NCBI GenBank assembly: GCA_964500225.1
Contig: CAZCOA010000001.1
Location: 62,001 to 126,000 of the forward strand
Direction: 5' to 3'
DNA length: 64,000 bases
DNA from: JAAYDY01 sp964500225
GTDB lineage: Bacteria; Planctomycetota; Phycisphaerae; FEN-1346; JAACEH01
This document shows, one piece after another, positions 1 through 7,696 of the stretch. The stretch's first letter is position 1. The number at the start of each line of letters is the position of its first letter. The notes beneath the pieces were generated by a model. It did no database searches, was not told the origin of the DNA, and saw only the letters and a program-made list of their open reading frames with translations. Made by a program: the position numbers and the translations under genes.

Positions 1-246
1 TGTAGCAGGATGAGTTTGCAGCACTGATAAGGTCGAATGTCGGAGACGCTCGAAGAGTCGGTCATATCCTTATCAACTACTGTTGTGCTTGAGCTGTTCA
101 CGTTGATGCTTGTCGCGGGAAATTCACGGTCGCCGAGGGGCGGCACTCGTGAGAAACGATAAGGCAACATGAAGTCGGCGTCGGCTTCAACAGGACTTGG
201 AGAGATTCGAGCTGTCTTTCATGACCCTTTGAAAGGAGCGAACACG

Positions 247-369
247 ATGGCGAAGGCGAAGAAGAAAGTCGCGAAGAAGAAGGTGGCCAAGAAGGTCGCG
301 AAGAAGAAAGTCGCCAAGAAGGTGGCCAAGAAGAAAGTCGCCAAGAAGAAATGCTGCGGCAAGAAGTAG
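247..369 (+). CDS. Lysine/alanine/valine-repeat histone H1-like small protein
   Basis: A 40-residue, extremely basic peptide built almost entirely of KKVAKK-type repeats and ending in a Cys-Cys-Gly-Lys-Lys tail. Such repeats are typical of bacterial histone H1-like proteins (Hc1 or AlgP-like tails) that bind nucleic acid non-specifically, so a nucleoid-associated or RNA-binding role is inferred. The start chosen is the ATG at 247, because GAAAGGAG lies 8 bases upstream. An in-frame ATG at 169 would add 26 unrelated residues and has no ribosome site. A strong terminator follows at 423-455, so it is a single-gene unit. The paired cysteines are unusual for this protein type and could bind metal or form disulfides. 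The exact function is unknown. Confidence 0.75.
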   Translation: MAKAKKKVAKKKVAKKVAKKKVAKKVAKKKVAKKKCCGKK

Positions 370-422
370 CTCCGTCGGCCGAGGCCGTTCCGAAGTGGAG
401 GCTCGGCACATCGTGCCTATTG

Positions 423-455
423 CGGGACCGGAAGACGCCTTCCGGTCCCGTTTTT
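423..455 (+). terminator. Rho-independent terminator after the H1-like gene
   Basis: Perfect 12-bp stem (423-434 with 439-450), ACGC loop and a run of five T at 451-455. It separates the lysine-repeat gene from the parA promoter that follows immediately. Confidence 0.92.
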
Positions 456-466
456 CTTCGTCGGCC

Positions 467-495
467 TTGCCCGTCGGCTCTCCAGCCCGTATAAT
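467..495 (+). promoter_or_regulatory. Sigma-70-type promoter of the ParA-like gene
   Basis: TTGCCC (467-472), a 17-base spacer and a perfect TATAAT (490-495). The -10 box ends only 7 bases before the ATG at 503, so transcription should begin at or next to the start codon. That implies a leaderless message, and no Shine-Dalgarno sequence is present. Confidence 0.8.
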
Positions 496-502
496 CCGGC
501 CC

Positions 503-1600
503 ATGCGAGTGATTGCCATCGTCAATCAGAAGGGCGGCGTCGGCAAAACGACCACCACCTGCAACCTGGGAGCGGCCCTGGCCGCCCTGGGCCGCCGCAT
601 CCTCATGATCGATCTGGACGCCCAGGCTCACCTGACGTTTCACCTCGGCGTGGACAACTCGACCCTCGAACGGTCCATGTACGAGGTCATGACCGGCCGG
701 GCCTCGATCGCCGAGACCCTGGTGCACCGCGCCGAGCGGCTCGACCTGGTGCCCAGCCACATCGACCTGGCCGGCGCCGAGATCGAACTTGTGTCGCAAC
801 TGGCCCGCGAACGGATCCTGGCCGACGCCCTAGCCCCCTGCCGCGACCGCTACGACTATGTGCTGATCGACTGCCCGCCGTCGCTCGGCCTGATGACGCT
901 CAACGCCTTGGTGGCCGCCGATGACATCCTCATCACCCTTCAGCCGCACGTCCTCGCCCTGCAAGGCATCAGTAAGCTCATCGAAACGGCCGGCCTGGTG
1001 CACAGCCGCCTGAATCCGCGGCTGCGGATCATGGGGGTGGTCTTCTGCATGTTCGACGGACGCACAACCCTGTCGAACGAGGTGCTGGCCGACGTGAGCG
1101 GCTACTTCTCGCGTGCCTGCGACGGGCAGACGCTGATGGCCAGCACGCGCGTGTACGAGACCCGCATCCGTCGCAACATCAAGCTGGCCGAGGCCCCCGG
1201 CTTCGGCCAGACGATCCTCGAATACGACGCCTCCAGCCACGGCGCCGCCGACTACCGGCTCCTGGCCGACGAGTTTCTCGCTCACGAAGCGGGCAAGGTC
1301 GCAGCGCCCGCCGCAGCGGCGGTGCCGCCGGCCGACACGGTCGCACCGTCCATGGCCACCCCGCCCATCGAGTCGCCGTCGAGCAATACGCCGCCTGCGG
1401 CCGAAGCGACGGCGGCCCCGCACGAAGCGGCTCCTCCGGCAGAGACGCCGCGGCCAACCGACGCCTCGGTCGTCGCCGACCCGTCGGTCGTTGCCGTTCA
1501 GTCGGTGTCCATGGCCGCCGATGCGACAGCGGCGCAGAACAGCCCGGCGACGGCCGGCACCACGAGCGAGGACGCCAGCCATGGCCCGATGGCTGTCTAG
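503..1600 (+). CDS. ParA/Soj-type P-loop ATPase with Ala/Pro-rich tail
   Basis: A 365-residue member of the ParA/MinD ATPase family, which move or position chromosomes, plasmids or large protein complexes. The deviant Walker A motif KGGVGKTT is at residues 10-17, with LMIDLDAQ and the DCPPSLG signature further on. The catalytic domain ends near residue 260. The last ~100 residues are a low-complexity Ala/Pro/Thr-rich tail absent from ordinary Soj proteins. The start at 503 places the motif at the usual distance from the N-terminus; an upstream extension in the same frame would run through the terminator hairpin. No parB lies next to it, and the next gene, a VanZ-like protein, overlaps its last 20 bases. 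It could therefore be an orphan ParA that positions something other than the chromosome. Confidence 0.88.
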   Translation: MRVIAIVNQKGGVGKTTTTCNLGAALAALGRRILMIDLDAQAHLTFHLGVDNSTLERSMYEVMTGRASIAETLVHRAERLDLVPSHIDLAGAEIELVSQLARERILADALAPCRDRYDYVLIDCPPSLGLMTLNALVAADDILITLQPHVLALQGISKLIETAGLVHSRLNPRLRIMGVVFCMFDGRTTLSNEVLADVSGYFSRACDGQTLMASTRVYETRIRRNIKLAEAPGFGQTILEYDASSHGAADYRLLADEFLAHEAGKVAAPAAAAVPPADTVAPSMATPPIESPSSNTPPAAEATAAPHEAAPPAETPRPTDASVVADPSVVAVQSVSMAADATAAQNSPATAGTTSEDASHGPMAV

Positions 1601-2030
1601 TCGCCCCCTGGCCTGGGGCTGCGCGATTGCGTACCTCGTCCTGCTGTTTGTCCTCAGCCACCATAGCCTTCGCGGCATCCGCATCCCAACGTTCCGATTC
1701 AGCGACAAAGCCGCCCACGCCGTCGCATACGCCGGCCTGAGTGCCGCACTGTACTGGGCATTCCGGAGTCTGAACCGCGGATGGCTGTTTCGCTGGGCGA
1801 CGCTGTCGGCGTTCGTGGCGGCAAGTCTCTACGGTATCAGCGACGAGTGGCACCAGAGCTGGGGACCCGGCCACCGCTCGCCCGACGTCTGGGACTGGGT
1901 GGCCGACACGGTCGGGGCGGCGGCTATGATGACCGGCGTGTTTCTTCACAACCGCAGACGCCGTGTTCAGGCACCGAACCAGCCCGCCACCGCCTTCGAC
2001 AACCCCGACTTCGAGAACACGCACTCGTAG
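1581..2030 (+). CDS. VanZ-like membrane protein
   Basis: A 149-residue protein with about four hydrophobic segments and the hallmark of the VanZ family: DKAAHAVAYAGLS in the first half and SDEWHQ near residue 94. VanZ-like proteins are small inner-membrane proteins, some linked to teicoplanin resistance, but most have no known biochemical role. The ATG at 1581 lies inside the end of the parA-like gene (20-base overlap), suggesting translational coupling; a longer reading frame starting at 1491 is just parA sequence in another frame. Its last 64 bases overlap the end of the oppositely oriented TauE/SafE gene, and the hydrophilic tail encoded there is probably dispensable. Confidence 0.82.
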   Translation: MARWLSSRPLAWGCAIAYLVLLFVLSHHSLRGIRIPTFRFSDKAAHAVAYAGLSAALYWAFRSLNRGWLFRWATLSAFVAASLYGISDEWHQSWGPGHRSPDVWDWVADTVGAAAMMTGVFLHNRRRRVQAPNQPATAFDNPDFENTHS

Positions 2031-2830
2031 GCCGTCCAGGCCAGAAACGCCGTGAACAGGGCCCGCACGAAGCGGTCGGGAAGCTGGTGCGTCAGGTGGC
2101 CGCCGAGGTACGCCCCGACCAGAGCCGACGGAACCAGCAGCGCCGCCAGATGGATCGGGGCCCAGTGCGTCATGCCGTCGGGCAAGGACACCGTGACGTT
2201 TTTCACCACAGCGGCGATGGAACAGAAGATGACCATGGTCGCCGCGCTGTTGGCGATGGCGTTCTTCTGGGGCATATCGAGAAAGATCTGCTGGCCGGGC
2301 ACGCTGTATGTGCCGCCGCCGATGCCGAGCATGCCGGCCAGGAATCCCGTGGGGACAGCCACGGCCGAGACGCGCGGCAGGGTCACGCGCAGCGACGCCA
2401 GATCGTCGGCCGCATCGAGGGCCACCGGGTGCCCGCGCCCGAAGAGCTTGCGGACGTTGTCATAGACCATAAAGCAGACCACCGCCCCGAAGACGCCCCA
2501 GAGCACCTTGTCCAGTCCGTGGCGACCGAGCGTGTTGGCGGCCAGCACGCCGCCTATGGCCGCCAGGATCCCCAGCGGAAGCACCTTCTTGACGACGCTT
2601 ACGATGACGCGGCGATTGCGATAATGGCCGACCGCGCCGCCCAGACCGACGAAGACATTGCAGATCAGCGCTGCCGCCGCGAACACGTTGTACGATGCGT
2701 CCGGAAACACCCGACCGAGAATCGGCAGGAAAATCACCGAGCCGCCAATCCCCAGCATGCCGCCCCCGATGCCGGCGACAAGACCGGCGATGATCAGCAC
2801 AGCGACTCGACCGGCGGTGAACTCGAGCAT
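1967..2830 (-). CDS. TauE/SafE-family sulfite/organosulfonate-type permease
   Basis: A 287-residue polytopic membrane protein. It has the two-fold internal repeat typical of TauE/SafE (DUF81) transporters: AGIGGGMLGIGGSVIFLPIL near residue 20 and AGMLGIGGGTYSVPGQ near residue 175, each starting a bundle of transmembrane helices. The family exports or imports small sulfur-containing anions such as sulfite or sulfoacetate; the substrate here cannot be told. The ATG at 2830 sits directly before the first membrane segment. Downstream genes on the same strand are absent, since it converges on the VanZ-like gene and overlaps its end by 64 bases. A short conserved unknown gene lies 49 bases upstream on the same strand and may share its transcript. 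Confidence 0.85.
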   Translation of the reverse strand: MLEFTAGRVAVLIIAGLVAGIGGGMLGIGGSVIFLPILGRVFPDASYNVFAAAALICNVFVGLGGAVGHYRNRRVIVSVVKKVLPLGILAAIGGVLAANTLGRHGLDKVLWGVFGAVVCFMVYDNVRKLFGRGHPVALDAADDLASLRVTLPRVSAVAVPTGFLAGMLGIGGGTYSVPGQQIFLDMPQKNAIANSAATMVIFCSIAAVVKNVTVSLPDGMTHWAPIHLAALLVPSALVGAYLGGHLTHQLPDRFVRALFTAFLAWTAYECVFSKSGLSKAVAGWFGA

Positions 2831-2879
2831 ACTCCTGCCATCCCTGCCGACACCTGAGCAACGAGGTCCGGCTCGGCAC

Positions 2880-3098
2880 TCACTTATGATAGCCCAATCC
2901 CTTGAAAACCTCGAACAACTCGCCCAGGGTGATGAATTTGCGGCCGTGAGCGATCTTGTAGGCGTCCACCGCCTGGGCAAATTCCCGCGCCTCCGGCGAC
3001 AGGTCGGCGTATGAATCGGCAAATTGCCGTCGCTCGGCCCCGCCCGAACGGCCCACCGCCTTGCGGCGGTCGAAAAACTGTTTGTCCCAATCGACCAT
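2880..3098 (-). CDS. Small conserved hypothetical protein (72 aa)
   Basis: A short soluble protein with an acidic, helical middle (LSPEAREFAQAVDAYKIAHG) and the ending FITLGELFEVFKGLGYHK. I recognise the pattern from planctomycete and other bacterial small hypothetical proteins ('SPEAR... EYK... FI... E... V...LGY'), but no function is known. The ATG at 3098 is preferred over one at 3119 because GGAGGAG sits 7 bases upstream. It lies between ugd and the TauE/SafE gene on the same strand (24 bases after ugd), so it is probably part of the rmlD-ugd transcript. Confidence 0.7.
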   Translation of the reverse strand: MVDWDKQFFDRRKAVGRSGGAERRQFADSYADLSPEAREFAQAVDAYKIAHGRKFITLGELFEVFKGLGYHK

Positions 3099-3122
3099 GA
3101 CCGACTCCTCCGACTGCATGCC

Positions 3123-4445
3123 CTATGACACGGGGGTGTCGATGTCCGGGTGCCCGATACTGAAGTATGCGATGCCCTCGCGTCGCATCTCCTGCCTGTC
3201 ATACAGGTTCCGCCCGTCGAAGATCGCCAGCCGCTTCATCCGCCTGCGAAGCTCGGCCGGATCCAGCGTGCGGAACTCGTTCCATTCGGTGACCACGGCC
3301 AAGGCGTCGGCGCCATTCAGTGCGTCAAGACTCCCCGTCGCGTAGCCAATCCGATCGCCATAGAGCTGCCGCAGCCGATCCAATCCCAGCGGATCGTAGG
3401 CCCGGATCGTCGCTCCGGCCGCCAGCAACAGGTCGATGATCACCAGGGCCGGCGATTCGCGCAGGTCGTCGGTCTGCGGTTTAAACGTCACGCCCCACAG
3501 CGCGATCGTCCGCCCCCGGCACGAGCCGCCAAAGTACGCGATCAGCCGCTCCGCCAGTTGTCGCCGCTGAGCCACGTTGACCTCGTGGGTCGCCCGCAAC
3601 ATGCGGACCTCCACGCCGTGCGACTCGCCCAGGCGGATCATCGCCTGCACGTCCTTCGGGAAACACGAGCCGCCGTAGCCTACGCCCGGGAACAGGTGCG
3701 GAAAACCGATTCTGTGATCGAACCCCATCCCCATGCGGACTTCGCCGATGTCGGCCCCGAGAGCCCGTGACAGGTTCGCCATTTCATTCATGAAACTGAT
3801 CCGCGAAGCCAACAGGCAGTTGGAGGCATACTTGGTCATCTCGGCCGATTCGCGGCTCATGACCAGAATCGGATGCAGCGTGCGTACGAACGGGGCATAG
3901 AGCTTGCGGAGCACGGACGCCGCCTCCTCGTGGGCCGCGCCGATGACAATCCGATCCGGGTAGTTGAAGTCGCGAACCGCTACGCCCTCGCGCAGAAACT
4001 CCGGATTCGACGCCACCAGCACACGCCCCCCTGTTTGCTCGTCAAACAGGGCTTGCAGCGCCGCGCACGTGCCGATCGGCACCGTGCTCTTGACCACCAC
4101 AATGCGCGGCGGCCGCTGCGACGAGGCGATCTCGCGGGCGACGCTCATCACGGCCGTCAGGTCCGCACCGCCGTCGTCCAGCGACGGCGTGCCTACGGCA
4201 ATGAACACCAGCTCCGCCTCCGCCAGGCGACCCGACAACGTGTCATCGAACTCCAGTCGCCCCGCGCGAAGATTGCGGTCCAGAAGATCATTCAGCCCCG
4301 CCTCGTAGAACGGAGCCCTGCCGCGGCGAAGCTCCGCCAGACGAGCCGCATCCGTGTCAACGCAGACCACGTGGTGGCCCGTGTCGGCAAGGCACGCCCC
4401 AGTGACCAACCCGACATAACCGGCCCCCACGACAACGATCCTCAT
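3123..4445 (-). CDS. ugd: UDP-glucose 6-dehydrogenase
   Basis: A 440-residue enzyme that oxidises UDP-glucose twice with NAD+ to UDP-glucuronate, a precursor of capsule and exopolysaccharide sugars. The NAD-binding GAGYVG is at residues 7-12, the central dimerisation helices carry EMTKYASNCLLASRISFMNE, and the catalytic GYGGSCFPKD places the nucleophile at Cys261 with Lys264. The C-terminal UDP-binding domain contains WGVTFKPQTDDLRESP. Length and domain order match the TuaD/Ugd family. GGGAGGG precedes the ATG. It lies 15 bases after rmlD on the same strand, so the two form a sugar-nucleotide operon. A GDP-mannose dehydrogenase is the main alternative but fits less well. Confidence 0.93.
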   Translation of the reverse strand: MRIVVVGAGYVGLVTGACLADTGHHVVCVDTDAARLAELRRGRAPFYEAGLNDLLDRNLRAGRLEFDDTLSGRLAEAELVFIAVGTPSLDDGGADLTAVMSVAREIASSQRPPRIVVVKSTVPIGTCAALQALFDEQTGGRVLVASNPEFLREGVAVRDFNYPDRIVIGAAHEEAASVLRKLYAPFVRTLHPILVMSRESAEMTKYASNCLLASRISFMNEMANLSRALGADIGEVRMGMGFDHRIGFPHLFPGVGYGGSCFPKDVQAMIRLGESHGVEVRMLRATHEVNVAQRRQLAERLIAYFGGSCRGRTIALWGVTFKPQTDDLRESPALVIIDLLLAAGATIRAYDPLGLDRLRQLYGDRIGYATGSLDALNGADALAVVTEWNEFRTLDPAELRRRMKRLAIFDGRNLYDRQEMRREGIAYFSIGHPDIDTPVS

Positions 4446-4460
4446 CGCACCCTCCCACGC

Positions 4461-5342
4461 CTACCCGTCTTCGCCCGAGGTCATTTCCGCCAGATACACC
4501 GGCAACGATGTGCGGAACCCCGGCAGACAGTACCCTGTCAGTCTCTCCAGCCGCGAGCAGTCCAAGGCGCTCATGGCCGGTCGCCGCGCCGGTCGGCCGA
4601 GTTGCTCCGACGAGATCGGCTTCACCGCGACGTCGCACCGCCGCAGGCGGACAATCTCCCGAGCAAAGTCGAACCACGACGTAGCTTCGCTGCCGCAGGC
4701 GTGGACCAGGCCGCGAGCCCCGCACGCCATCAGCCGCACGATCGCTTCGGCCAGGTCGCCCGTGTAGGTCGGGCACCCCACCTGGTCGTTCACCACGGTC
4801 AGCGGACGGCCGAGGGCGGCCTGGCGGCAAATGGACCGGACAAAGTTGCGGCCATGCGGACCGTAGAGCCATGCCGTCCGTATGATGAGGTGTTCCGGCG
4901 CGCGGGCCGCTTCGCGCTCGCCCAGCAGCTTGGACTCGCCATAGACGTTCAGCGGCTGCGGCGGATCGTCCTCGACATAGGGCCCGACTCGATCACCGCC
5001 GAACACGAAATCCGTGGAAATCTGGATCAACAAGGCCCCTGCCGCCTCCGCCGCACGGGCCAGGTATCCCACGGCCGTGCCGTTGATCCGCATAGCCTCG
5101 TCGCGCCGCGACTGGCACTCGTCCACCTGAGTCAGGCCCGCGCAGTTGATGATCGCGCTGCAGCGCTGCCGCTCGACCAGTTGCCGAACAGCCGCCTCGT
5201 CGGCGATATTCAACTCGTCCACGTCGGTCCAGATGACCGGCGCCGCGGGGCTACCAGGCTGGCTGAATCGTCGCCGCAGGGCCGCCGCCAACATCCCGTT
5301 GGCCCCGGTCACAAGAATCGGTCGCTCTGTCGGTATCGTCAT
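4461..5342 (-). CDS. rmlD: dTDP-4-dehydrorhamnose reductase-like (RmlD)
   Basis: A 293-residue extended short-chain dehydrogenase. RmlD reduces dTDP-4-dehydro-L-rhamnose to dTDP-L-rhamnose, the last step of rhamnose-donor synthesis. The Rossmann motif TGANGMLA is at residues 12-18, STDFVFGG follows residue 109, and the catalytic pair Tyr134/Lys138 lies in VYGESK. The ATG at 5342 starts the protein right before the Rossmann strand; the frame stays open another 72 codons upstream, but that stretch has no start with a ribosome site. It precedes ugd by 15 bases. No rmlA, rmlB or rmlC is nearby, so the true substrate could be another 4-keto sugar nucleotide. Confidence 0.85.
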   Translation of the reverse strand: MTIPTERPILVTGANGMLAAALRRRFSQPGSPAAPVIWTDVDELNIADEAAVRQLVERQRCSAIINCAGLTQVDECQSRRDEAMRINGTAVGYLARAAEAAGALLIQISTDFVFGGDRVGPYVEDDPPQPLNVYGESKLLGEREAARAPEHLIIRTAWLYGPHGRNFVRSICRQAALGRPLTVVNDQVGCPTYTGDLAEAIVRLMACGARGLVHACGSEATSWFDFAREIVRLRRCDVAVKPISSEQLGRPARRPAMSALDCSRLERLTGYCLPGFRTSLPVYLAEMTSGEDG

Positions 5343-5503
5343 GTCGTTTCGCGTCGGTCTGGCAGCCCTCACAAGGCCGCCGGTGGCGGAGATTGGATCA
5401 GCGGACGCCGTGTCGCACGCGCCGCCCGGACATCGTTCATGGGATTTTACAGGGGAGACCTGTGCGGTCAAAGGTTTTCCAGGACCGAACGCCGCACAGA
5501 ACA

Positions 5504-7192
5504 CTATCGACCCGCCGGACGATCGCCGACGATCTGCTGCAACCGCTGCCGCAACCACCGCGGATCAGGTCGCCCGATCACCGTCAGGTGCGTGATGAAC
5601 AGGTCCTCGCCGCCGGCCCGCACGGCCACTTGCAGCGCCTGGGGCGCGGCGGGGTCGTGCAGCGCTTTGAGCACGGCGTCGGGCGCGGCCGAATTAATCA
5701 TATCTCGATCATCCAGCGACACCAAGGCTCGGTTGCCCTCCAAGCGACCGCCGAACCCGAACACCTGCCCCACGTTCGGCTCTGTCACCGTCTGATGCGT
5801 TCCACCATCGCCGAAACCCAACGACATCCGCAGAGACGGCCCAGGGCCGGTCCACGCCGCCATCGCCGTCACGGCATCGAATCCGCCGGCAACCGCCGGT
5901 CGCAACTCCCATCCGACCTGCGTTCCGTCTCGCCGTTCCATGTTGGCCGTCAGCGCCACCTCCACATCGCCCACGAACGCCGCACGCGATACGATGGAGC
6001 CCTGCCCGTTGCGGCATCGCAGTGCGTTGAGCATCAGCGCCCACCCCGCCCCCTCGACGCGCCAATCCTCCAATTCGCGGCTACTGACGAAATCGTAGTC
6101 CAGCCGAAGGCGACCCTGCTGCTGCGGCGTCACCTTGGCGGTAAACAGCTCCGCCCAGTGCTCCGACGCCACGCGCAACACGCGCTCGTCCGGCAGCCGC
6201 CAGAGCACGTACTCCTCGGCGCGGACCGTTACCGGAACCGGCCTGGTCCCGCGAGGATCGTACCGCACCTGTTCATTCGCCCGGACCACCACCGGCGTCG
6301 GATCGCCCGCCACAGTCAGCGTCACCTCGCCCGAAACGACCGTCAATCGCAACTGGCTCGGCATCGCCGGCTCGCCAAGCACCTGGGCCGTGGCCGCTGC
6401 CAGCACCAACGGCCCGCCACGCCGCAGACGCCCGCCCGCCAGGCTCCCCGCCGCCAGGTGCACATCGAACTCCGCCGCCGTCGCCTCGATGCGAGCGACC
6501 GACGTGTCGAGCACCATACGGCCAACGCCGCCCGGCGATCCCCGCGACACGAATACCTGTCCCTGGTCCAGCCGGCAAACGGTCTCGACCGCGTCGCTCC
6601 GCTCAATCACCAGCGCGGCCCCCTCGTTCACGTCCATCGACCCGCCGCCGATCATCGCCAGCGTGAGCATCGCCCCCCGACCGGTCCGAATCCGCTGACC
6701 CACGTGCACGGTCTGTTGCCCGGAGAGCCGCGAACCCCCGTTGCGACCGACGGTCACGGATCCGCGTACGGCCACAGCCCTTGCCACCGCCGGCCCCCGG
6801 GTCAACGAAACCGACCGCACGGCCAGGAGTCCCGCGGCCGCCACGACCGCCAGCACCGCCGCCGCAGCCAGCGCCCGGCGAACCTCCGGACGGTTCCAGA
6901 TCCGCACCGCCACGCCCACGCGCCGGGTCTCGATCCCGGCCTCAGCCTCGTCGGCGAGCATCCGCCGCACGCCGTCCAGAATCTGCCGACAATCGGCCTC
7001 AGACACATCCGGCGTTCGCATCGCCTCGGACTGCCGCAGGGCCGCCTCCAGCAATGCCAACCGGGCTGCCGCCTCACGGCACGAGGCACACGCCTCCAGA
7101 TGCCGGCGCAGAGTCTCCGCGGCCGCCGCATCCAGCCGTCCACCCGCCAGATCGGCCAGTTCCTCAAGAGAATGTGCACTGCACGGCTTCAT
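5504..7192 (-). CDS. Zinc-finger anti-sigma/FecR-domain membrane protein
   Basis: A 562-residue protein. Residues 31-38 carry a HxxxCxxC zinc-finger motif of the anti-sigma (zf-HC2) type. A membrane segment lies near residues 105-125, followed by a FecR-like domain (AVRGSVTVGRNGG, VHVGQRIRTGRGA, ALVIERSDAVE) and a C-terminal beta-rich region resembling a LamG/concanavalin jelly roll. In planctomycetes such proteins are usually encoded just downstream of an ECF sigma factor, which the cytoplasmic finger binds while the outer domain senses a signal. Here the upstream DNA holds no sigma gene; instead a divergent B12 riboswitch begins 227 bases away. Its partner must be elsewhere, or it acts alone. 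Confidence 0.82.
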   Translation of the reverse strand: MKPCSAHSLEELADLAGGRLDAAAAETLRRHLEACASCREAAARLALLEAALRQSEAMRTPDVSEADCRQILDGVRRMLADEAEAGIETRRVGVAVRIWNRPEVRRALAAAAVLAVVAAAGLLAVRSVSLTRGPAVARAVAVRGSVTVGRNGGSRLSGQQTVHVGQRIRTGRGAMLTLAMIGGGSMDVNEGAALVIERSDAVETVCRLDQGQVFVSRGSPGGVGRMVLDTSVARIEATAAEFDVHLAAGSLAGGRLRRGGPLVLAAATAQVLGEPAMPSQLRLTVVSGEVTLTVAGDPTPVVVRANEQVRYDPRGTRPVPVTVRAEEYVLWRLPDERVLRVASEHWAELFTAKVTPQQQGRLRLDYDFVSSRELEDWRVEGAGWALMLNALRCRNGQGSIVSRAAFVGDVEVALTANMERRDGTQVGWELRPAVAGGFDAVTAMAAWTGPGPSLRMSLGFGDGGTHQTVTEPNVGQVFGFGGRLEGNRALVSLDDRDMINSAAPDAVLKALHDPAAPQALQVAVRAGGEDLFITHLTVIGRPDPRWLRQRLQQIVGDRPAGR

Positions 7193-7383
7193 GACCGTTA
7201 TGTCTCGATGTCCAAAGGGCTACAGTTTCCCGGTCGCGGCCCACCACGAGCCGCCCTGACGTGACGCCCGACTTGCCGCCGTCTACGGTTCAAACAGACG
7301 CCATGACGAAAAGCTCTGGAAATTCCGCCCTCCTCCAAACCTGATACACGGAACCGGGTTACGTGCCGTCCGTGCTTTTTCTT

Positions 7384-7412
7384 TTGACTCGTACACGACA
7401 GACGCCTATATT
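7384..7412 (+). promoter_or_regulatory. Promoter driving the cobalamin riboswitch
   Basis: TTGACT (7384-7389), a 17-base spacer and TATATT (7407-7412). The predicted transcription start falls at about 7419, immediately before the first paired base of the riboswitch at 7420, so the promoter and aptamer fit together exactly. Confidence 0.82.
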
Positions 7413-7419
7413 TGAGTCG

Positions 7420-7598
7420 TTGCAGGTCTCCCGCCCGTGAACCGGCGGGAGCTATGAGGGAAGGCCGTGAGAACCGGCCGCGGACGCGCCGCTGTAACCG
7501 GCGACAACCGTTGCACATGCCACTGTCGGAGCCGAGCATCGCACCGATGGGAAGGCGCAGCGGAAGGATGACCCGGGAGCCAGAATACCTGCCTGCAA
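7420..7598 (+). ncRNA. Cobalamin riboswitch
   Basis: A 179-base aptamer matching the cobalamin riboswitch layout. P1 is closed by TTGCAGG (7420-7426) and CCTGCAA (7592-7598). Between them, in order, are a GGGAAGGCCGTGAGAACCGG segment, CGCCGCTGTAACCGG, the conserved GCCACTG, a GGGAAGGC box, GATGACCCGGGAGCCAG and the B12 box ending ACCTGCC. The B12 box reads AGCCAGAATACCTGCC, so its middle departs slightly from the usual AGCCAGGAGACCTGCC. Such elements bind adenosyl- or other cobalamins and switch off downstream genes when cofactor is plentiful. A terminator follows at 7661-7696, pointing to transcriptional control of the surface-protein genes starting at 8279. Confidence 0.93.
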
Positions 7599-7660
7599 TC
7601 GACCTGGAAAGGGCCATCGCGAGTCGTGGACCTCCGGAAAGCACAGGGAGATCCTGCGCC

Positions 7661-7696
7661 CCGGAACCGCGACAGCGGGCCGGGGTTCGGTTTTTT
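7661..7696 (+). terminator. Riboswitch-associated intrinsic terminator
   Basis: CCGGAACC (7661-7668) pairs with GGTTCGG (7684-7690) with one bulged base, and TTTTTT follows at 7691-7696. A competing stem, CCCCGG (7659-7664) with CCGGGG (7680-7685), could be the alternative fold. The position just after the cobalamin aptamer fits the expression platform. Confidence 0.78.

Noticed and set aside
98..799. Long minus-strand open frame over the H1-like and ParA-like genes
   Set aside because: It reads as antisense of the lysine repeats and of the ParA coding sequence, with no start site or domain of its own.
830..2024. Minus-strand frames opposite parA and the VanZ-like gene
   Set aside because: Arg- and Gly-rich low-complexity translation; antisense to well-supported genes and lacking ribosome sites.
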